NCBI GenBank assembly: GCA_036733345.1
Contig: DAINAR010000006.1
Span: 29,257 to 93,256 of the forward strand
DNA length: 64,000 nt
Source of the DNA: JAFGMQ01 sp036733345
Lineage (GTDB): Bacteria > Desulfobacterota > DSM-4660 > Desulfatiglandales > Desulfatiglandaceae
Direction of reading: 5' to 3'
Position 1 is the first letter of the stretch. Each line of letters begins with the position of its first letter. The notes under the pieces were generated by a model. That model was not told where the DNA came from. It saw only the letters and a program-made list of their open reading frames with translations, and did no database searches. Shown piece by piece: positions 1-8,947 of the stretch. The translations under genes were made by a program, and so were the position numbers.

Positions 1-1494
1 GATACCCCCTTTTATTTCAAGAACCCGGTTAACAGCAGCTCGCATTGCGTCCGGTTTTTGTCCTATGACCAGGATCTGGGCGGCCGTGTTAAACGAAGAA
101 GCAAGAGCTTCAACACTGGCTCCGAAACCTTTAAGAACTCCATTGGTTACCCACCTTCCGTCTCTGTTGATTAATGAGACCAGGCATAAATCACTGTTTC
201 CATCTAAATCCACAAATCCGTTCTTTGTTTTGAATTTGGTCCATTCAGTAGAAGTAATAACAGTGTTGATTAGTTTTATTACTGGAAAATTGACGTTTTT
301 GTTGTTGGAAGGGATCCTGAAGAGGTTTTCATCAGCAGTCCAGGTCTTTTTAACAAATGAGGATTCCGGGAAAAAGTGTGGCCAGTTCACTTGAGGAAAA
401 GGTTTATTCAGTTTCCCATTTTCGACAACGATTTTCCCTTTTGAAATGACTGTTTCCGGCACAGGGTTGAGGATATCTTCCAACACAAGGATATCTCCAT
501 ATCTTCCCGGTGCTATGCCTCCAATATCATGATCGAGACCAAAATATACCGCCGGATTAATAGTAGCCATCCTGTAAGCTGCTACCGGATCTATACCTTC
601 CTTTATCGCTATTTTAATTACGTTGTCGTTGATTCCCAATTGATCATAGAAAGCAGGCGTTGAACTGTCCGTTGTTAACATCAGCCGGTCTGTGAGGATG
701 CGGTTTTCCGTGATCGGTTTCAGAAGATTGCTTAAATCCTGTCTGAGAGAGCTTTCTCTGAGCATGACATAAAAACCGAGCCTTAGTCTTTCAAGTACTT
801 CATTGCCTGATATGCTTTCGTGACAGGATTCAATCCCCTGCCTTGAAAGAATAATCAGATTCTCGTTCTTGGCACCAGCTGTATGGCCATCCACTCGTTT
901 TCTGAGAAGCTTGGTGGCCTTTACCAGGCTCATGATTTTTGGATTTCCAAGAACCACTTCCTGCCACCTTGTAATTTCTCCTAAGGCCTGCACATTTGGA
1001 TTCTTCAGTAGCTTTTTAATATTCTTTACTGAAAAGAGGTCATCCTCCTGTTCCATGGGTGTTTGAGGGACAGCCCTGCAGAACCAGAAGAATTTGACAG
1101 GCATCTTTGAAAAAACATCCATAAATTCTTCAAAAAGTTCAAGTCCCATGAGCATGAAAAAGGTCAGATTATCACAGACGAGGGTCGTGGTTCCCAGTCG
1201 GCATGCCTCCTCCCCAAATGACAGCGGGTTGTAAATATTCCAGGGATGGAAGTGGGGGTCGACATAGCCGGGCACAAGTACCTTTTTCTCAGCATCAATG
1301 ATTCGGGTCCCGTCATCGACCATGTTGGAAAGAGGGCCAACATACCAGATTCTCTCTCCCCTTATCCCGATATTGGCTTTTAACAGTTCACCCGAATAGA
1401 CGTTCAGTATGGTCCCGTTCTTAATAAAAAGATCAAGCCTGTCTTTTTGTGAATTGTTGGTTTGATGTTTTGAGTATGTGGTTTTTTCAGACAT
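1..1494 (-). CDS. Adenine deaminase-family amidohydrolase (YerA-like), 3' end cut by window edge
   Basis: The minus strand is open from ATG at 1494 to base 1 (498 codons) with no stop, so the C-terminus lies outside the window. The translation starts MSEKTTYSKHQ and has the amidohydrolase pattern: N-terminal beta-sandwich motif NGTILNVYSGEL, then the metal-binding motif GYVDPHFHPW, later GHTAGA, and an active-site Asp in LTTDSST. The C-terminal part DGRWVTNGVLKGFG is typical of adenine deaminases. PHFHPW followed by GTTTLVCDN resembles Bacillus YerA more than the canonical Ade motif. The expected reaction is adenine to hypoxanthine plus ammonia in the cytoplasm; substrate is uncertain for the YerA branch. 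It is not clearly part of an operon with the tup genes. Confidence 0.85.
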   Translation of the reverse strand, partial: MSEKTTYSKHQTNNSQKDRLDLFIKNGTILNVYSGELLKANIGIRGERIWYVGPLSNMVDDGTRIIDAEKKVLVPGYVDPHFHPWNIYNPLSFGEEACRLGTTTLVCDNLTFFMLMGLELFEEFMDVFSKMPVKFFWFCRAVPQTPMEQEDDLFSVKNIKKLLKNPNVQALGEITRWQEVVLGNPKIMSLVKATKLLRKRVDGHTAGAKNENLIILSRQGIESCHESISGNEVLERLRLGFYVMLRESSLRQDLSNLLKPITENRILTDRLMLTTDSSTPAFYDQLGINDNVIKIAIKEGIDPVAAYRMATINPAVYFGLDHDIGGIAPGRYGDILVLEDILNPVPETVISKGKIVVENGKLNKPFPQVNWPHFFPESSFVKKTWTADENLFRIPSNNKNVNFPVIKLINTVITSTEWTKFKTKNGFVDLDGNSDLCLVSLINRDGRWVTNGVLKGFGASVEALASSFNTAAQILVIGQKPDAMRAAVNRVLEIKGGI

Positions 1495-1823
1495 TATAAG
1501 ACCTGTGATATGGGAAAGGAGTGAATGTATTGTTCCGGATAGCCTGTTGAAGCAGTAATAGGAAGGTTTTCATCTCAATGCCTTTATTTAAGTGACAGTG
1601 AATAATTTCCGGAAAACCGCAATGGTAATTCCATAACAACTTAAAGCCCTGCGATGGCGCTTTGGGTATGGATAGATGAAAAATATTACATACTTTTTAA
1701 ATAAAGAAAAAGAAAAAATCGTAATAAAGAAAACTGAGACAGGTGATTTGTGTATTATCCATTTGTTTTTTTGACCTGAAAGCGGAGAATAAAAGCTCTT
1801 TGATGATGTCTTAATTCAGATGG
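1495..1823. other. Intergenic stretch without recognised feature
   Basis: An AT-rich gap between the deaminase start and a small upstream gene. I see no convincing ORF, hairpin or repeat. It should carry the promoter of the minus-strand deaminase gene, but no clear -35/-10 pair stood out. Confidence 0.4.
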
Positions 1824-2024
1824 TTAACGTGGTTTTTTGTGCAGTCCTGCTGAAATACGGCGAATATCATTGTCAATAATGGGCCTGGCAACGGGAGTTT
1901 CCCCTTTAACAAAGGCCTTTCCTGCATCGCACAGAGGTATTATGTCTTCCAGGATTTCAAACATGTCCAGCTGTTCGTTCTTTTGCCTGTCATGGTGTGT
2001 TTTGTCATTGAGACGTTCTTTCAT
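1824..2024 (-). CDS. Small hypothetical protein, 66 aa
   Basis: Not recognised. The start is supported by a good ribosome binding site (CTGGAGA, about 6 nt before ATG on the minus strand). The protein is hydrophilic with no membrane segment; the middle (FEILEDIIPLCDAGKAFVKGETP) could be a helical region, and the C-terminus is basic. It lies about 95 nt downstream of tupC in the same direction and may be read through from that operon. An overlapping plus-strand ORF lacks a binding site and is treated as its shadow. Confidence 0.5.
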   Translation of the reverse strand: MKERLNDKTHHDRQKNEQLDMFEILEDIIPLCDAGKAFVKGETPVARPIIDNDIRRISAGLHKKPR

Positions 2025-2119
2025 GCAGTATCTCCAGACAATTGATTTGCCATAGTATCAAAAAGTATCCGGAAAAATTGGTGAATCGGTGAAAGGCTGC
2101 CAGGTTATTCTATTATGAG

Positions 2120-3148
2120 CTAGTGCCAGTGCAGTGATGAAGCCTTAAATACCGCCCATACCTCTTTCCCCGGAATAAGCCTTAGGTCCTCTGCTGCTTT
2201 TTTTGTTATCCTGGACATAAGATTCATACCGGAGATGCTCATGTCTACAAGCACCTTTCCTGTGTTATTCTCTATGGTCATGCCGGTCACAACTCCTTTC
2301 AGGATGTTTTGTGCAGACATTCCCTGTGGAGCCATTAATGATATTAATATTTCAGATGGGTCCAGGACGGCAGTAGCCTTCTCATGTGGAGGTTTTACAG
2401 AGTAAATGAGTTGTTGTCCATCGGGCAGGGTCTTTTTCCAGAGCCCATTTTGTTCAGGATGCCATATGCCGCTGATCAGGTTGCCTTTGGCGAATCTGAC
2501 AATTTTGCCATCATACATCTTTTCTATTTCATTTGTAACGCTGTTGAGCCATATCAGGTCATGACTGGCAATTACCAGAGATGTGTCGTGTTCTTTTCTG
2601 ATTATATCTATGGCATCACTTATAAGAATTGCACTTTCCTTATCTACACTCGCGGTAGGCTCATCAAGGATGAGTACCCTTGGCCTGAGAACAAGTCTTG
2701 AAGCAAGTGCGACTCTCTGTGCTTCACCCCCTGATAATTCGTACCAGCGGCGATGTGAAAACTGATCAGGATTCAATCCAACCCAGTTGAGGGCTTCATG
2801 CACCTTATTCTTAATTCCTGACGTTTGACCTCTAATTTTAAGTCCGTAGGACACATTATCAAACACGGATCGTTTGAGAAGATACGGTTCCTGAAGGAGA
2901 ATGGTCACGTGCCGTTTGAGATCCGCACTGGTTTTTTCAATTTTTTTACCCTCAAAAAAGATTTCTCCATTATCCGGAGACTCCAAAAATGACAGTATCC
3001 GTAAAAATGTACTTTTGCCTCCGCCGTTAGGCCCCATAAGTCCAATTGATGCCCCTTTCCGGATAATAAAAGATGGAATATCCAGGCTGAATGATCCGCC
3101 ATAGCTGTATCTGAGGTTTTTTATTTCATATAAAGGGGTATCTGACAT
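2120..3148 (-). CDS. tupC: Tungstate ABC transporter ATP-binding protein with TOBE/Mop domain
   Basis: The cytoplasmic ATPase energises tungstate import by TupAB. Walker A is GPNGGGKST (about residues 39-47), the signature is LSGGEAQRVALA, and Walker B is ILDEPTASVD. Beyond the roughly 240-residue ATPase domain, residues about 275-342 form a TOBE/Mop-like oxyanion domain (MSAQNILKGVV...). Such domains bind molybdate/tungstate in ModC-type ATPases and may allow inhibition by bound oxyanion. Length 342 aa fits. The start lies one base after the tupB stop codon, so the genes are probably co-translated. The neighbouring TupA motif favours tungstate over molybdate; this is inference, not a measured specificity. 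Confidence 0.85.
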   Translation of the reverse strand: MSDTPLYEIKNLRYSYGGSFSLDIPSFIIRKGASIGLMGPNGGGKSTFLRILSFLESPDNGEIFFEGKKIEKTSADLKRHVTILLQEPYLLKRSVFDNVSYGLKIRGQTSGIKNKVHEALNWVGLNPDQFSHRRWYELSGGEAQRVALASRLVLRPRVLILDEPTASVDKESAILISDAIDIIRKEHDTSLVIASHDLIWLNSVTNEIEKMYDGKIVRFAKGNLISGIWHPEQNGLWKKTLPDGQQLIYSVKPPHEKATAVLDPSEILISLMAPQGMSAQNILKGVVTGMTIENNTGKVLVDMSISGMNLMSRITKKAAEDLRLIPGKEVWAVFKASSLHWH

Positions 3149-3149
3149 G

Positions 3150-3839
3150 TCAGGATCTTCTCCTCAGAATGCTCAGAAGACTGTTAACGACAAATGCCAG
3201 AAAAAGCAATACCAGACCAAGGGCAATGCCCATTGCAAATTCACCCTTACCGGTTTCAAGTGCAATAGCCGTGGTAATTGTGCGCGTGTGCCATTTTATG
3301 TTGCCGCCTATCATCATGGATATACCAACTTCAGATACGGCACGGCCGTAAGCGGTAATGGCTGCTATAAGCACTGCATACCGGGCCTCCAGAAGACTGG
3401 TAATTGCGATTTGCCTGCCCTGGGCGCCAAGGGCCATGAGCGTCAACCTCAGGCGTCTGTCAAGGCCCTCTATCGCTGTTGCTGTGAGGGATATGACGAT
3501 TGGTATTACTAGACAGGTCTGAGCAATAGATATGCCGGGAATGGTAAACAGGAGTTCAAAATTACCGAATGGGCCCCTTCGTGATATAAGGGCATACACA
3601 AAGAGGCCCACAACAACGGTAGGCAGGGCAAGGAGCGTATCTACAACGGCCCTAACCTGTTTTTTTCCTGCAAAGTCAAAATTACCAAGCATAAATCCCA
3701 GAGGGACACCCATTACAAGGCTCATAATTATAGAAAGGGAAGATGCCTTGAGTGTGGTAAAAATCGCGGTATATGTCTCGGGATGACCGCTGATCAGGAG
3801 TTGAAAAGCCTCAAGAAAACCCTCTAAGATATAATCCAT
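3150..3839 (-). CDS. tupB: Tungstate ABC transporter permease
   Basis: An inner-membrane permease of 229 aa with about five or six hydrophobic segments. The coupling (EAA-like) region around residues 130-160 reads ALGAQGRQIAITSLLEAR followed by GRAVSEVGISMMIGG, as in TupB/ModB-type permeases. Its start is 15 nt after the tupA stop and it nearly abuts tupC, giving a tupA-tupB-tupC order on the minus strand. Tungstate is required by tungsten aldehyde ferredoxin oxidoreductases and some formate dehydrogenases of anaerobes; none is encoded in this window. Confidence 0.87.
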   Translation of the reverse strand: MDYILEGFLEAFQLLISGHPETYTAIFTTLKASSLSIIMSLVMGVPLGFMLGNFDFAGKKQVRAVVDTLLALPTVVVGLFVYALISRRGPFGNFELLFTIPGISIAQTCLVIPIVISLTATAIEGLDRRLRLTLMALGAQGRQIAITSLLEARYAVLIAAITAYGRAVSEVGISMMIGGNIKWHTRTITTAIALETGKGEFAMGIALGLVLLFLAFVVNSLLSILRRRS

Positions 3840-3854
3840 TTTAACCAGTTGCTT

Positions 3855-4697
3855 TTATTTTTCATCAGCGTTGGGGATAAACAGCTGCTTACCCATTAGT
3901 TTAAAGTCGCCGATCATCTTTTGAATAGCCGGTGATGCCATCCATTCACTGAATTTTTTAGCCAGGTCATATTTTACGTTTTTGCACCGTGAGGGATTTA
4001 CAGGTATAACACTGTATTGATTTCGAAGAGAAGCATCTCCCTCCACCAGGATTACGAGAGGAGGATTACCCTTCATATTGGACTCATATTTGATATATGT
4101 ACCTCTGTCAGTCATTGTATATGCATCCCGCTCAGCCGCAATGGTGATGGTGTTTATCATACCCTGGCCTGTTTGAATATACCAGGATTCCTTATCCGGC
4201 AATGGGATATTTGCATCTTTCCAGAGAATGATCTCTTTTTTGTTGGTGCCTGAATTGTCTCCCCTGCTGGCAAAGGGTACCTTTTTTGATGAAATTATGC
4301 TCAGTGCATCTTTTACGGTTTTTCCTTTTATTCCGGCAGAATCACCCTTGGGGCCTATGAAAATAAAGTCATTAAACATGACCTGCTGACGGTCAACTCC
4401 ATAGCCATCAGCAATATATTTTTTTTCAGACGCAGGTGCATGAACCAGTAACACATCCACATCACAATTTTTTCCAAGCTCCAGGGCCTTGCCGGTTCCG
4501 ACTGCCACCCAGCGCAGTTCAATTCCGGTATCGGCCTTGAACCTGGGAGCCAGGTAGTCCAAAAGACCAGTGTTGTCCGTGCTTGTTGTGGTAGCCATTT
4601 GAAGGATCTGATCGTCTGAAAAGCTTAAGGTCCCCATAAAGCACAGAAACGCACATACCATAATAAAAATAAAACTCTTTTTAATGTAACACCTCAT
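3855..4697 (-). CDS. tupA: Tungstate-binding periplasmic protein
   Basis: Substrate-binding protein of 280 aa. An N-terminal signal peptide (basic MRCYIKK then a hydrophobic stretch to about residue 27) targets it to the periplasm. The mature N-terminus carries ATTTSTDNTGLLDYL, the TupA family anion-binding motif (TTTS..TGLL), and later RGDNSGTNKKE and TDRGTY, also conserved in TupA. The start is set by a strong AAGGAGG site about 8 nt upstream. It is the first gene of the operon, with an approximately 80-nt leader after the predicted promoter. Confidence 0.9.
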   Translation of the reverse strand: MRCYIKKSFIFIMVCAFLCFMGTLSFSDDQILQMATTTSTDNTGLLDYLAPRFKADTGIELRWVAVGTGKALELGKNCDVDVLLVHAPASEKKYIADGYGVDRQQVMFNDFIFIGPKGDSAGIKGKTVKDALSIISSKKVPFASRGDNSGTNKKEIILWKDANIPLPDKESWYIQTGQGMINTITIAAERDAYTMTDRGTYIKYESNMKGNPPLVILVEGDASLRNQYSVIPVNPSRCKNVKYDLAKKFSEWMASPAIQKMIGDFKLMGKQLFIPNADEK

Positions 4698-4782
4698 TAA
4701 CTATCCTCCTTTATTTAAATGTGGTTTTTAAATTTATGCCGACGACACAGCTTTAAAATTCACTTCATGCTCCTTATAAAAT

Positions 4783-4814
4783 GGATATATACCATTTATG
4801 GTAAGAATATCCAA
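4783..4814 (-). promoter_or_regulatory. tup operon promoter with overlapping palindromic operator
   Basis: On the minus strand a -35 TTGGAT (4809-4814) is followed by a 17-bp spacer and -10 TATATA (4786-4791). The same stretch is an interrupted palindrome: GGATAT at 4783-4788 and ATATCC at 4807-4812 form outer arms, and TACCAT-TT-ATGGTA is the inner part. Such a dyad covering a promoter suggests repressor control, plausibly by oxyanion or metal. It does not match the ModE box as I remember it. Confidence 0.6.
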
Positions 4815-5619
4815 GTAAAAACAGTTTTACAAAAGAAAATAACCAAAAGTAACTATAGTCCGTGTTTTGTCAGCTCAAATGCCAGCATATTATATTATTT
4901 TGTATCTGTTTTTGTCCGGGTTTGACATCAGCGTCAAATGGCGTTGCATTGGCAGAAATATCTCCTAAAGATCCGTAATACTTTTAAAAATCAGAACAGC
5001 TCATCAAAACACATTAACCGTTTTTTTTGCATGCATGATCAATCAATATCTTGCCAAATTTAATAATCCCTGCTGTCACAACATAATGATCAATTCCGGT
5101 AATTTCTCTTATTACTGTTTCATCTCGCCAGCTATTAATTGGTTTCCATCCCGAAATGGCCCTTTTTTACAATCTCAGCGTCAACCCGCCTGAGTTGGAT
5201 AAATCGGCGGAATTGGTTGTGTGGCGTACAGATGTACGCCTCTGCCCAACTGCTTGATTTTCTTGATCTTGTAAAAAATTGCTAATTTCTGATTTGGAAG
5301 CTTGCTAGTGTCATTTTTGATTAATGGATGCACGTAAATTATGAAGACCGGGGGGGGAAGCAAATTTCTGCATTTATTGATTACATTTTTTTCATAGGAA
5401 TATTCTATGCGATGGCGGGTATGCTCGTTGTTATAATATATTGCTTTTTATTGAAAAAATATAAAAGAAGGGCACCTGTGTGTCAAATTGAATATGATAT
5501 CAAAAGCCTGCATCATTTAATTATAGCACCTTTATCTTGATTCAAGGAAAAGTGCTTTTTTGTTCACTACAGTCCATATTTATCCTCTATCTCCTTGAGG
5601 TCGATAAAGCGTGATGACT
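4815..5619. other. Long intergenic stretch with one palindromic repeat unit
   Basis: No supported gene. An ORF at 5328-5540 (70 aa, one hydrophobic segment) has no binding site. A perfect palindrome GGCGTAC-AGAT-GTACGCC lies at 5223-5240 and recurs in variant form at 6864-6883, so it is probably a dispersed repetitive palindrome. The sequence is AT-rich. Confidence 0.5.
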
Positions 5620-6195
5620 TCAGGGAAGATTAATTCTTTTCATTTCATCCTTTATCTCCTTTATAATAGGACCATCCTCTTTCCAGAGTTTGCAACTGTT
5701 AATCAGGTTTGACAGCCCTGTGAATTCATCCAGAGAACGCGGAATCGGATGCCGGCTGCGGGAGTAACTTGTCCAATATCCATGCAGGGCTGCAGTGCCC
5801 ATTGAGACAATAAGATATGTGAGATGGTTACAGCCCCTTATCCCCCCCAGGAGATTATTTACCTTTTCGCCGTAGCCTGACATGATCTGCAGGCCAATAA
5901 GTTTTCTTACTCCATCCAGTATTGTAGAACACAGTCTGTGGGGAATTTCTTCCATCTCGGCCTCAGCATCGAATATGGTGACAGGCCAGTCTCCCACAAG
6001 GAGTCTTACGGACATTAAATGTATAATGCCGGGCGAACATTGCTCGCCGTTCCAATCATATCCCTGTATCAGCCGCTCATCCCTGAGACGGCCTTCCACA
6101 ATAAGCTGATCCTCGCCGAGCGGATAGGAACGCACTTCTATTAGTCGTTCATGTACGGGCGCTTCTTTTATGAGATTTTTCAGTCTATTTGTCAT
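5620..6195 (-). CDS. DUF2889 family protein
   Basis: A 191-aa soluble protein matching DUF2889 as I know it. Features are an N-terminal beta-rich half with LIVEGRLRDER and HLMSVRLLVGD, the region IFDAEAEMEEIPHRLC, and the C-terminal motif GIRGCNHLTYLIVSMGTAALHG. Its biochemical role is not established; family members often lie beside acyl-CoA metabolism genes. Here it follows the acyl-CoA thioesterase by 29 nt on the same strand, so the two are likely co-transcribed, which fits a role with CoA esters. No signal peptide is visible. Confidence 0.8.
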   Translation of the reverse strand: MTNRLKNLIKEAPVHERLIEVRSYPLGEDQLIVEGRLRDERLIQGYDWNGEQCSPGIIHLMSVRLLVGDWPVTIFDAEAEMEEIPHRLCSTILDGVRKLIGLQIMSGYGEKVNNLLGGIRGCNHLTYLIVSMGTAALHGYWTSYSRSRHPIPRSLDEFTGLSNLINSCKLWKEDGPIIKEIKDEMKRINLP

Positions 6196-6224
6196 CCACC
6201 TGACCTTTCGTCAATAGGTTTATT

Positions 6225-6650
6225 TTACTTGCAGGAATTCATATAAGTTGTCAATGCTGTTCTCAGCCATTCAGGCACCTCTATTTTTTCGAAGGTATCC
6301 GGAGTGACACAAACTGTAGTATTATGACCGTCCACTACAAGTTCCTCTTCATCACCAACCAGGTATCCCCGGTAACCCCAGGTAATGGAGGATTTGCCGA
6401 TGTCAATTACTCGTACTTCCATATCCACCCGATCACCATATTCAAGTCTCCGGCGAAAGTCGCCTTCCACATGTACAGTAGGGAAGGTGACATTTCGAAG
6501 GTGTATGATATCAGCGAAATCTATGCCCAGGGCACTTGAGAAAAATTCCTCAATTGCAAGATGGAAATAATGCATAAATCTGGGGTAGTATACGATCCCG
6601 GCATTATCTATGTCACCGAAACAGACCTTTATCGGCGCCCTGAAGGCCAT
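6225..6650 (-). CDS. Acyl-CoA thioesterase, 4HBT (YbgC/FadM) hotdog family
   Basis: A 141-aa single hotdog-fold protein. The N-terminal motif FGDIDNAGIVYYPRFMHYF carries the catalytic-position Asp and the Y-Y-x-R-F-x-x-Y/F pattern of the 4-hydroxybenzoyl-CoA thioesterase family. Expected reaction: hydrolysis of an acyl-CoA or aryl-CoA to acid and free CoA in the cytoplasm; substrate cannot be told from sequence. It sits upstream of the DUF2889 gene. No long-chain-specific feature was seen. Confidence 0.85.
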   Translation of the reverse strand: MAFRAPIKVCFGDIDNAGIVYYPRFMHYFHLAIEEFFSSALGIDFADIIHLRNVTFPTVHVEGDFRRRLEYGDRVDMEVRVIDIGKSSITWGYRGYLVGDEEELVVDGHNTTVCVTPDTFEKIEVPEWLRTALTTYMNSCK

Positions 6651-6689
6651 TACGTAATCTCTCCTAATTTCTTTTTCGTTTTTGACGAC

Positions 6690-6955
6690 TTCGTAAAAAG
6701 CTAAGTTATGCCTCTTTGAGGCAGCCTATGAACAACGAAGCCTGGTAAAAAACAAGTTAAGCGTTAAATATTTCATACAGTTATAATGCCATCGCTTCAT
6801 GTAATTTAAAACGACTTCATTGGAAGTCCATATGCCAAGTTGTGAATCATTTTCAGTCATTGCGGCGTACCTGTATGTACGCCTAATTCATGAAGCTTCG
6901 CTCATCTTACATCTGGAGCTTTCTACTGTGCCGTCTCTTTGACGACTTTTTAAGA
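6690..6955. repeat. Interspersed palindromic repeat, copy 1
   Basis: The left end reads TTCGTAAAAAG (6690-6700) and the right end CTTTTTAAGA (6946-6955), imperfect inverted termini. The right end is very similar to the repeat at 30960-31057 (GCCGTC..TTTGACGACTTTTTA in both). Inside lies the palindrome GGCGTAC/GTACGCC (6864-6883). The right terminus supplies the TAA stop of the S1-domain gene. Confidence 0.55.
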
Positions 6956-8179
6956 TTTTTCCATTTTTGCCTTAAGCATGTCGCCAAGTGTACCGAAAGA
7001 GCCTGACGTTTTATTGCCCCTCTCTAACAGGTGCTTTTTGTAATAATCCTCATCTTCCAAATCCTGCTCTTCAGCTGTCATTTTAAGCGAGAGACGTTTC
7101 CCGTCAGCATCCACTCTGGTTATCTTGACTTCAATATTCTGGCCCTGTTCCAGAACTTCATGGGGGTGACGTATCTTTTTATCCTTTCCCAGCTCGGATA
7201 TATGGATAAGACCATCTATGCCGGGTTCAAGATTAACAAATGCACCAAAAGTCGCAAGCCTCACAACTTTGCCTTTATGAGAAGATCCCTCAGGGTATTT
7301 CAATGCGATGTTATCCCATGGATCGGGAAGGACTTCCTTTAAACTGAAACTGAATTTGTTGTTTTCCCAATCGAGTTTTTTAATAACAACATCTACCTTT
7401 TGCCCAACCTTTAATGAGCTGTTGATGTCATCCACTCGTCCCCATGAAATCTCAGAGACAGGAATAAGTCCTTCAATGCCGCCGATATCAACAAAAGCAC
7501 CGAAATTCTTGATTGACAATATCTCTCCACTTACCGTCATACCTTCTTTTAAGGATCCCTTCAGGGCATCCATCTGTTCCCGGAGTTCTTCTTCAAGGAT
7601 AACTCTGTTTGAAACGATTATGTTACGGCCTCTTTCACCATATTCGATTATCTTAAAGGTCATGTGTCCGCCGACAAAATCTTCGGCATTTTCAACCCTG
7701 TGCATTCCCATCTGAGAGAAAGGGCAGAAAGCACGGGTATTACCACCAATCTTTACCTCAAATCCTCCCTTTATTTCCTTTTCAACAAATCCTTCAATCG
7801 GGATATGGTTTTGGTATGCCTCTTCCAGGTATTTGTTCCCTGTTGTGTCTCCCTTCAGACGGGTTGCAAAGAGCATTTCATTGTTCCTGGAAGAAAGAAA
7901 AAAGGCATTAATGGTATCACCTTCCTTTATTGATATATTTCCTTCATCATCCATCACTTCATTTGCGTGTAAATAACCCTCTGACTTGCCACCAAAATCA
8001 ATAAAGATATATTCCTTTGATATCTTGGTGACTGTTGCTTCAATCATCTGTCCAGGATTCAGCCGAACTGGTTCGCTTTTACTCTGGTTTAGCAATTCCT
8101 CGAAATTTTCCTCTATTTCAGTTTCCTCTACTTCTGCTTCTTCTATTTCTGTACTAAAATTGTGATTATTCTGGTCCAT
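6950..8179 (-). CDS. S1 RNA-binding-domain protein (RpsA-like, four S1 domains)
   Basis: A 409-aa protein with four S1/OB-fold repeats at about residues 40-105, 122-190, 205-275 and 293-365. Domains 3 and 4 are most canonical (NFGAFVDIGG.EGLIPVSEISW; TFGAFVNLEPGIDGLIHISEL). An acidic N-terminal tail (about 35 residues) precedes domain 1. Ribosomal S1 in proteobacteria usually has six domains and is about 550 aa, so this is either a shorter S1 homologue or a general RNA chaperone/translation protein. It lies 8 nt downstream of a DUF5661-like gene. Its stop codon falls inside a dispersed repeat, so the 3' end may have been altered by insertion. Confidence 0.85.
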   Translation of the reverse strand: MDQNNHNFSTEIEEAEVEETEIEENFEELLNQSKSEPVRLNPGQMIEATVTKISKEYIFIDFGGKSEGYLHANEVMDDEGNISIKEGDTINAFFLSSRNNEMLFATRLKGDTTGNKYLEEAYQNHIPIEGFVEKEIKGGFEVKIGGNTRAFCPFSQMGMHRVENAEDFVGGHMTFKIIEYGERGRNIIVSNRVILEEELREQMDALKGSLKEGMTVSGEILSIKNFGAFVDIGGIEGLIPVSEISWGRVDDINSSLKVGQKVDVVIKKLDWENNKFSFSLKEVLPDPWDNIALKYPEGSSHKGKVVRLATFGAFVNLEPGIDGLIHISELGKDKKIRHPHEVLEQGQNIEVKITRVDADGKRLSLKMTAEEQDLEDEDYYKKHLLERGNKTSGSFGTLGDMLKAKMEKS

Positions 8180-8187
8180 ATAGTTTC

Positions 8188-8631
8188 TTATTTTCCTTCT
8201 AAACGTTTAAGTTCGGCCTTCCTGAGGGTTATCCTTGCAGATGCAAGCCTTTCATAGTAGGCCTTGATTTTTTTTGTCTGTCCCCTGGCTATTGCCTTAA
8301 GCAGATCTCCTTCAAGTTCAGCTACCTCAAGGAGCCTGTAATAGTCAAGAGATTCCTTGAAATGCGCCAGAACAATGAGACCGGTCAGCAGCGGGTGGTT
8401 ATTGGTTACATTCGCATCCTTGAACTGGAGTCCGTGTTCAAGCTCAACCTCAAGGCCCGCCTGAAACTCCTTCGGTTCAATATCCATTCCTTTTCTATTG
8501 ACTTCAATAAGGATGATTTCAGCTTCCTTCATGGAAACCTTTGGTTCCTTCTTTTTGGTCCAGTCGCTGATCTTGAGTTCCTCACATACCCTTCGAACCT
8601 CTTCAACGGTAATGTATTGCGGTAAATTCAT
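8188..8631 (-). CDS. DUF5661-like hypothetical protein
   Basis: A 147-aa, highly charged, helical protein. The pattern EFQAGLEVELEHG, then NVTNNHPLLTGLIVLAHFKESLDYYRLL resembles the DUF5661 family, in which a Glu/His-rich helix pair is conserved; this assignment is from memory and moderate. E..LEHG and AHFKE could form a metal site, but this is speculation. It is co-oriented with the S1-domain gene 8 nt away and probably co-transcribed. Confidence 0.7.
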   Translation of the reverse strand: MNLPQYITVEEVRRVCEELKISDWTKKKEPKVSMKEAEIILIEVNRKGMDIEPKEFQAGLEVELEHGLQFKDANVTNNHPLLTGLIVLAHFKESLDYYRLLEVAELEGDLLKAIARGQTKKIKAYYERLASARITLRKAELKRLEGK

Positions 8632-8886
8632 GTCTCACTCCTTTCACCTTAAAGTCATTCTAATCCATTAATTACCAGGCAGTAATTACAAAGAGAAGAT
8701 TTACAATAACTTAAAGGTTGCAATATAATGATAAAAATTTATTTATAATACCTTGAATCCCTATTTTTTTTACTTCAATTGTGCGCTGTTTTGCAAATAA
8801 AAATTAATTAATCTTCGACGTCATCGCAAAAACTAAAGGTATTTAGGTGTCAGTTTTCCTGATTTGGAAAAAAGTTATGATTTTCC

Positions 8887-8931
8887 TTGACTATGGATAA
8901 ATGCCTTAATATATTACCAATAAGGAATATA
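8887..8931 (+). promoter_or_regulatory. arsR promoter with operator over the -10 box
   Basis: The -35 is TTGACT at 8887-8892, a 17-bp spacer follows, and the -10 is TATATT at 8910-8915. An imperfect dyad starts at the -10: TATATTACC (8910-8918), AATA, AGGAATATA (8923-8931). AT-rich dyads overlapping the promoter of their own gene are typical ArsR/SmtB operators, so autoregulation is likely. Confidence 0.65.
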
Positions 8932-8947
8932 TAGAGAGGGGGTGTAT

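Noticed and set aside
65..394. Plus-strand ORF of 109 aa at the window start
   Set aside because: It is the shadow of the minus-strand deaminase, which is open through the same bases and has clear family motifs.
4719..4925. 68-aa plus-strand ORF upstream of tupA
   Set aside because: It covers the tup promoter palindrome, lacks a binding site and has low-complexity content.
5328..5540. 70-aa ORF with one hydrophobic segment
   Set aside because: No ribosome binding site, no recognised family, AT-rich surroundings; the hydrophobic run can arise by chance.
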